The notes under the pieces: model-generated | Seen by the model: the letters and a program-made list of their open reading frames with translations, nothing else | Told to the model about the DNA's origin: nothing | Database searches by the model: none | Shown: positions 24,594 through 28,552 of the stretch, one piece after another | Layout of the letters: each line of letters opens with the position of its first letter | How positions within the stretch are numbered: the first letter of the stretch is position 1 | Translations under genes and position numbers: made by a program | From: an uncultured Chitinophagales bacterium | GTDB lineage: Bacteria > Bacteroidota > Bacteroidia > Chitinophagales > Chitinophagaceae | Length of the DNA: 28,552 nucleotides | NCBI GenBank assembly: GCA_946886475.1 | Contig: CAMPIQ010000029.1 | Span: 1-28,552, forward strand | Direction of reading: 5' to 3'

Positions 24594-26216
24594 ATGAAAA
24601 AGATGTTGACAGGTATAGCAGTTATCTTACTATTCAGTTCCTGCACCCAGGTGGCAGGCTGGTTTGGTAATACCGATGATAGTACTCAGGTGAATATGGA
24701 CAGCAGTTCCTATGCTGCATATGCAAGAGATGAAAGTATTACCGCCGCGAATGCGTATTCAGACCTCTTCCTAGACAGTGCAGCGGTCAATGAATTTATA
24801 AGAACGCAGAACATTCCGGATTCTACAGCCAGGAAGCTTACTAATTTTTATCTCGTTCGTAATTATCAGTATGCGTGGTTTGCGTCAAATGGCGTAACCG
24901 AACATGCAAGAGGATTGTGGAGCCTGTATGCTAACAGTCATCCGGACAGCACGTCATCCGGATCATCTGCTGTATTAAGAGAAAGGATGGACAGCTTATT
25001 GCAAAGCGACTCCATAAAAATTGCATCGTCTGATTCCGGACTGATTCAGACCGAGCTGGATCTGACCAGGCAATTAATTGACTATGCTTCACAACACCCC
25101 GGTCATATTACCTCACAGTCTTTGTATTACCTGGTGCCTGCGAAAAAGCAGGATGCACTGACGCTGGCAGATTCTATTTTAAACAAACAGGATTCAACCT
25201 TGTATGCTTCCAATAAAACCTACAATGCATTGAAGGCGCAATTATCGGCATACTATACTATTTCAAAAAATGGCGGATGGGACAGCCTTACTTCAGCTAA
25301 AGGATTAAAGAAGGGCTCAGGTTCGCCCTCGGTCAGTATTTTAAAAAAGCGGCTTCAGGCTACAGGCGATTATGCAGGAAACGATACAACTGCATTGTTT
25401 AATGATTCGCTGGCCATGGCCGTAGCATCTTATCAGAAAAGGAACGGACTAAAACCAACAGGTGTTGTTAATGATTCCATGATCTCCATTTTGAATGTTC
25501 CTGTTAAAGAGCGCATTGAACAGATACTGGTGAATATGAACCGTGCATTATGGATGCCTCCAGTACAGGATAGCAGCCGTGTAGTAGTGAATATTCCTTC
25601 ACAAATGTTGTTTGTTTATTCAGATTCAGGCAAGGTGATGGAGATGCCGGTAATAGTAGGAAAAGAAGGTGACGGCACTGTAATGTTCAACAGTGAGATC
25701 AGTAAGCTTGTGTTCAATCCTGCCTGGAACATCCCCGAAAGCATTGTTAGGGAAGAGATCCTGCCTAAAATGAAATCAGATGCCACCTATCTGAAGAAAC
25801 ACAATATGGAAATAGTCAGGGAAGGCGAAATTCCTGTGATCAGGCAGTTGCCCGGAAAAGAAAACCCGCTGGGTGAAGTAAAATTCCTCTTTCCTAATGC
25901 ACATGATATTTATCTGCATGATACGCCCGACAAGAACCTGTTCAATAAAAATGACAGGGCACTTAGTCATGGCTGCATCAGGGTAGCAGATGCAAAAAAA
26001 CTGGCAGAATATCTATTAAGTAATGAGCAGGGCTGGGACATGGGAAAAATCAATTCGGCAATAAATGGTACGGAAGAGCAGGTGGTTGAGTTGAAAGAAA
26101 CCCATCCGGTTTCTATAACTTACCTGACAGTGTGGGTGGATGATAATGGATTGCTGAATTTTAGAAATGATATCTATGGGCATGATAAACTAGCCAGGAG
26201 CAGCATGTTTATGTAA
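24594..26216 (+). CDS. YcbB/LdtD-like L,D-transpeptidase, lipoprotein
   Basis: L,D-transpeptidases form 3-3 cross-links in peptidoglycan or attach proteins to it. From ATG 24594 the protein has 540 residues. A lipoprotein signal (LLFSSC, Cys17) is followed by a Ser/Asp-rich segment, a helical domain of the YcbB scaffold type (about 65-230, NFYLVRNYQYAWF), a peptidoglycan-binding-like domain (about 241-302, VSILKKRLQATGDY ... VASYQKRNGLKPTGVV) and a YkuD catalytic domain (about 329-515). The active site is HDIYLHDTPDKNLF (437-450) and SHGCIRV (458-464) with Cys461 the nucleophile. The upstream frame to 24465 is not protein-like; ATG 24588 is an alternative two codons earlier. The insertion of KMKSDATYLKKHNMEIV before the active site is the YcbB capping loop. 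It should act in the periplasm and is probably carbapenem-sensitive by class. Confidence 0.93.
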   Translation: MKKMLTGIAVILLFSSCTQVAGWFGNTDDSTQVNMDSSSYAAYARDESITAANAYSDLFLDSAAVNEFIRTQNIPDSTARKLTNFYLVRNYQYAWFASNGVTEHARGLWSLYANSHPDSTSSGSSAVLRERMDSLLQSDSIKIASSDSGLIQTELDLTRQLIDYASQHPGHITSQSLYYLVPAKKQDALTLADSILNKQDSTLYASNKTYNALKAQLSAYYTISKNGGWDSLTSAKGLKKGSGSPSVSILKKRLQATGDYAGNDTTALFNDSLAMAVASYQKRNGLKPTGVVNDSMISILNVPVKERIEQILVNMNRALWMPPVQDSSRVVVNIPSQMLFVYSDSGKVMEMPVIVGKEGDGTVMFNSEISKLVFNPAWNIPESIVREEILPKMKSDATYLKKHNMEIVREGEIPVIRQLPGKENPLGEVKFLFPNAHDIYLHDTPDKNLFNKNDRALSHGCIRVADAKKLAEYLLSNEQGWDMGKINSAINGTEEQVVELKETHPVSITYLTVWVDDNGLLNFRNDIYGHDKLARSSMFM

Positions 26217-26231
26217 AAGTTTGAAAGCCTG

Positions 26232-26272
26232 AAATAAAACACCCGCTTTTGGATAAGGCGGGTGTTTTATTT
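26232..26272. terminator. Bidirectional terminator between convergent genes
   Basis: Arms 26232-26246 and 26258-26272 form a perfect 15-pair stem (AAATAAAACACCCGC with GCGGGTGTTTTATTT) around an 11-base loop. The A-rich outer arm becomes a T-rich tract on either strand, so it can end both the L,D-transpeptidase gene and the lactonase-fold gene, which stop 16 and 10 bases away. Confidence 0.9.
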
Positions 26273-26281
26273 TAATAAAGT

Positions 26282-27406
26282 CTAATCAGCTTTTTGGATC
26301 CACTTGATGCAAACAGGACTTCCAACTTCTATTGTTTGTTTCTGGGCAGTTAATAAACCTGTAGAACGGTTTATTCTGAATACAATTATATTATCACTGT
26401 TTTGATTAGCAACCAGTAAAAAATTCCCCGTGGGATCAAGGCTAAAATTGCGCGGCGTTTTACCAAGTGTTGACTGATGTCCTGCTAATTTTATTGTTCC
26501 CGTTTCCCGGTTGATTTTAAAAATGGCAATGGTATTGGAGGCGTCCCGGTTGGAGGCATAAAGAAATTTACCGTCTGCAGATACATGGATATCGGCACTG
26601 GTAAAAGGTTTATCAAATCCTTCCGGCAGAGCACTTATGGTTTGCAAAAGAGAGAGGTTGTTTTCATCATTCTTAAAAACAGACACCATACCTGAAAGCT
26701 CATTGAGGAGGTAAGCCCAATTATGACCGGGATGAAATTCAAAATGCCTGGGTCCATATCCCTCTTCCATCTTTATAGTATGCGATGAAGCTGCTGTTAA
26801 ATTTCCGGTTTGTTCATTGAATGTATAGGCCACCAGTTTGTCTATTCCAAGATCAGGCACGTATAAAAATCTATTGTCCGGAGAAAATACGGTGGCATGA
26901 ACATGAGCGGCCTCCTGTCTTTTTTTATTGATGCTGCTTCCCTGGTGCTCAACAACTGAAACCGCTTCGTCAAGCATTCCATTTTTTTGAATCGGTAAAA
27001 TAGCAGCTGTTCCACTGCTATAATTCCCTACGGCCAGCCAGTTGCCCGTTCTGTCAATTGAAACATAGCATGGGTTTTCACCCCTGCTTGACCGGCTGTT
27101 CAAAAATTTTAGCTTCCCTGTACGGTTGTCAAATGAAAATGCAGTGACCATTCCTCCACCTGAGTTATTGCCCAGTTCATTTACGGCATACACAAATCTG
27201 TTATCTGCCGAAACAGCCAGATAGGAAGGATTTTCAATTACTGCCGAATCAACAAGGGAAAAACTGCCATTATCTTTATTGAAAGAATATACATAGATGC
27301 CATTGCTATTGCCCTGGGTATAGGTGCCGGTGATCATGTAATGATCCTGGGAAATGGATATAATTGATGTGGACATAATTGTAATTAAAAGCAGGATCTT
27401 TAACAT
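26282..27406 (-). CDS. Exported lactonase-fold (YbhE/6-phosphogluconolactonase-like) protein
   Basis: The 374-residue protein is a seven-bladed beta-propeller of the lactonase family (Pfam Lactonase/Pgl type). Repeats appear as YLAVSADNRFVYAVNEL, CYVSIDRTGNWLAVGNYSSG, AHVHATVFSPDNRFLYVPDLGIDKLVAY, PRHFEFHPGHNWAYLLNELSGMV and ADIHVSADGKFLYASNRDASN, with the family-typical His and Arg residues near HVHATVF and GPRHFEFHP. Unlike cytosolic Pgl, it has a signal peptide (residues 1-20, MLKILLLITIMSTSIISISQ), so it should act in the periplasm or outside. Hydrolysis of 6-phosphogluconolactone is then unlikely, and other sugar lactones or a structural role are possible. It converges with the L,D-transpeptidase gene and stands alone. 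Confidence 0.88.
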   Translation of the reverse strand: MLKILLLITIMSTSIISISQDHYMITGTYTQGNSNGIYVYSFNKDNGSFSLVDSAVIENPSYLAVSADNRFVYAVNELGNNSGGGMVTAFSFDNRTGKLKFLNSRSSRGENPCYVSIDRTGNWLAVGNYSSGTAAILPIQKNGMLDEAVSVVEHQGSSINKKRQEAAHVHATVFSPDNRFLYVPDLGIDKLVAYTFNEQTGNLTAASSHTIKMEEGYGPRHFEFHPGHNWAYLLNELSGMVSVFKNDENNLSLLQTISALPEGFDKPFTSADIHVSADGKFLYASNRDASNTIAIFKINRETGTIKLAGHQSTLGKTPRNFSLDPTGNFLLVANQNSDNIIVFRINRSTGLLTAQKQTIEVGSPVCIKWIQKAD

Positions 27407-27588
27407 CAGGGGAAGTTATGTTTTTTAGATGGCACAACATTCTGCCTCCCTTTTAATTTGATGAAAAACCCAGTGCACATTTTCCGGCATCCGGTCTTTT
27501 CAGCACTCAGCCAGCCTGAGAATTTGCAGTGATCATAAAAAATTATACCAGAGAACGGAATTTCTTTTAAAGGAGTTTATTTAATTGC

Positions 27589-28347
27589 ATGTTGTTTGCA
27601 TGTCAAAAAGCTATGATAAGAAGTGTATCAAAAAGCGTAAGAAGGTTCTGGGCAGCATTGGCCCTTCTTTCAATTGAGATGCTGGCCATACTCAGCATAT
27701 TCTTTTTGGCACTCATTACAGTTGTATTTCTGATCAGGGATATCTTCCTTTTGAAGAATGAGGAACTTGATAAAGAGGTCTTTGCCTTTGCTGAAACTTA
27801 TTTAAACCACACAAACACAGCGGTAATGAGTTTCATTACATTTTTTGGTTCACATGAATTTCTTATCCCGGCCAATTTATTATTGATCGCTTATTTTCTT
27901 TTTTTCAGAAAGCACAAGTGGTATTCTATAAAAATACCGGCTGTTGCCCTGAGTAGTTTTCTTTTGATGTTTGGACTGAAACGTTTTTTTGGAAGGGAGC
28001 GTCCGGAAAACCAATTGCTGGAAGAAGCAACCAACTTTAGTTTTCCAAGTGGCCACGCACTTATGAGTGTCACCTTTTACGGACTTATTGCCTATGCCAT
28101 ATGGCAATCCGTAAAAAATAAATTCTGGAGATGGACGCTGATCATACTCATCACTGCCTGGATATTGATAATAGGTTTCAGCAGGATTTACCTGAGGAAG
28201 CACTATTATAGTGATGTGATCGCCGGTTATTGCATTGGGTTTGTATGGCTAGTATTTGCCATCTGGCTGTTGAACAAGATGGAAAGATACAGCAGGAGAA
28301 AGATCAACCCCATTGTGGAACAGCCAAAGGAAGAAAAGAGAGCCTGA
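27589..28347 (+). CDS. PAP2 family membrane phosphatase
   Basis: The product is a polytopic protein with a hydrophobic N-terminal helix (about residues 25-50) and further segments near 85-105, 115-130, 158-172, 182-197 and 212-228. The PAP2 active site is complete: KRFFGRERP (131-139), SFPSGHA (151-157, His156 the proton donor) and SRIYLRKHYYSD (198-209, His205 the nucleophile with Asp209). Such enzymes remove phosphate from undecaprenyl diphosphate, lipid A or phosphatidic acid at the outer face of the inner membrane; which is not readable. A good RBS (AAGGAG) lies 13 bases before ATG 27589; ATG 27613 is an alternative. Its stop directly abuts that of the convergent small lipoprotein gene. 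Confidence 0.92.
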   Translation: MLFACQKAMIRSVSKSVRRFWAALALLSIEMLAILSIFFLALITVVFLIRDIFLLKNEELDKEVFAFAETYLNHTNTAVMSFITFFGSHEFLIPANLLLIAYFLFFRKHKWYSIKIPAVALSSFLLMFGLKRFFGRERPENQLLEEATNFSFPSGHALMSVTFYGLIAYAIWQSVKNKFWRWTLIILITAWILIIGFSRIYLRKHYYSDVIAGYCIGFVWLVFAIWLLNKMERYSRRKINPIVEQPKEEKRA

Positions 28348-28542
28348 TCACTGGCTGTCCCTTTTCTGTATGTCCACCCTGTGCTCACCCATTGAAGTAT
28401 CCGTTACAGGATCCGCGGGCGGATAAACCGTATTGTTTTTCCTGCCGGCAGAATCCCCATCATTAACCGTCCCGCTCTCACCACTGTTTGTACATCCGGC
28501 TAATACTGTTAACCCTAATAAGATGCAGAACAAAGATTTCAT
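28348..28542 (-). CDS. Small lipoprotein of unknown function
   Basis: This 64-residue protein has a classical lipoprotein signal (MKSLFCILLGLTVLAGC, Cys17) followed by a short Ser, Asp, Gly and Asn-rich tail (TNSGESGTVNDGDS...) with no recognisable domain, typical of small Bacteroidota lipoproteins. It begins 10 bases from the window end and stops next to the PAP2 stop with no spacer. The signal peptide makes it a real gene in my judgement, but its role is unknown. Confidence 0.75.
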   Translation of the reverse strand: MKSLFCILLGLTVLAGCTNSGESGTVNDGDSAGRKNNTVYPPADPVTDTSMGEHRVDIQKRDSQ

Positions 28543-28552
28543 ATAATTATAT

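Noticed and set aside
1..28552. Defence system, prophage, transposon or CRISPR array
   Set aside because: No spaced repeats, integrase, transposase, nuclease-ATPase pairs or phage structural genes were seen anywhere in the window.

Overview
The window looks like chromosomal DNA of a Bacteroidota bacterium, most likely a Chitinophagales/Chitinophagaceae relative. The grounds are two secreted proteins with C-terminal type IX secretion (T9SS) sorting domains preceded by the linker module typical of that group, many Bacteroidota-style lipoprotein signals (LFTSC, LTSC, LFSSC, LAGC), a Bacteroidota-type two-domain Nfu protein, exact matches to the Bacteroidota -7 element TAnnTTTG, and little use of strong Shine-Dalgarno sites. 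I see no tRNA or rRNA gene, CRISPR array, intact insertion sequence or phage gene. The family naming rests on protein motifs read by eye, not on a search.

Layout, left to right. 1-1765: a short GC-rich repeat, then a trypsin-like protease with a zinc ribbon whose stop codon overlaps the GTG start of recX. 1898-4261 (minus): a T9SS-exported glucose/sorbosone dehydrogenase-like protein and a pentapeptide-repeat protein. 4324-5124 (plus): a nitrilase-family (omega-amidase-like) hydrolase. 5115-8426 (minus): a compact set of inositol monophosphatase-family enzyme, thiamine-phosphate kinase ThiL and an S41 peptidase lipoprotein. 8856-12367 (plus): a long glycosyltransferase fused to a polyprenyl glycosylphosphotransferase-like half that lacks its catalytic middle, followed by a GH3-family acyl-amido synthetase and a clear terminator. 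12434-13848 (plus): a LysE-type exporter and the peptidoglycan glycosyltransferase MtgA. 13893-16637 (minus): a nicotinamide riboside kinase-like protein, the transporter PnuC, an M23 peptidase lipoprotein and an Nfu protein, with two terminators between the last two. 16902-19881: a T9SS cargo protein, a beta-barrel-like protein and a Lys/Ala/Thr-rich low-complexity secreted protein. 20339-22666 (minus): a PcrA/UvrD-type helicase. 22914-26216 (plus): a SulP anion transporter and an L,D-transpeptidase. 26282-28542: an exported lactonase-fold protein, a PAP2 phosphatase and a 64-residue lipoprotein.

How the genes fit together. Most are housekeeping or cell-envelope genes. PnuC and the kinase form a short nicotinamide riboside uptake-and-trapping unit for NAD. 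MtgA, the L,D-transpeptidase, the M23 peptidase and the PAP2 phosphatase all touch peptidoglycan or undecaprenyl-phosphate metabolism, but they are scattered and not one operon. The most unusual part is 8823-12422: a glycosyltransferase/degenerate phosphoglycosyl transferase fusion directly followed by a GH3 acyl-acid-amido synthetase in one apparent transcription unit. This is the best candidate for an undescribed pathway here, possibly making an envelope lipid or glycan conjugate; that role is inference.
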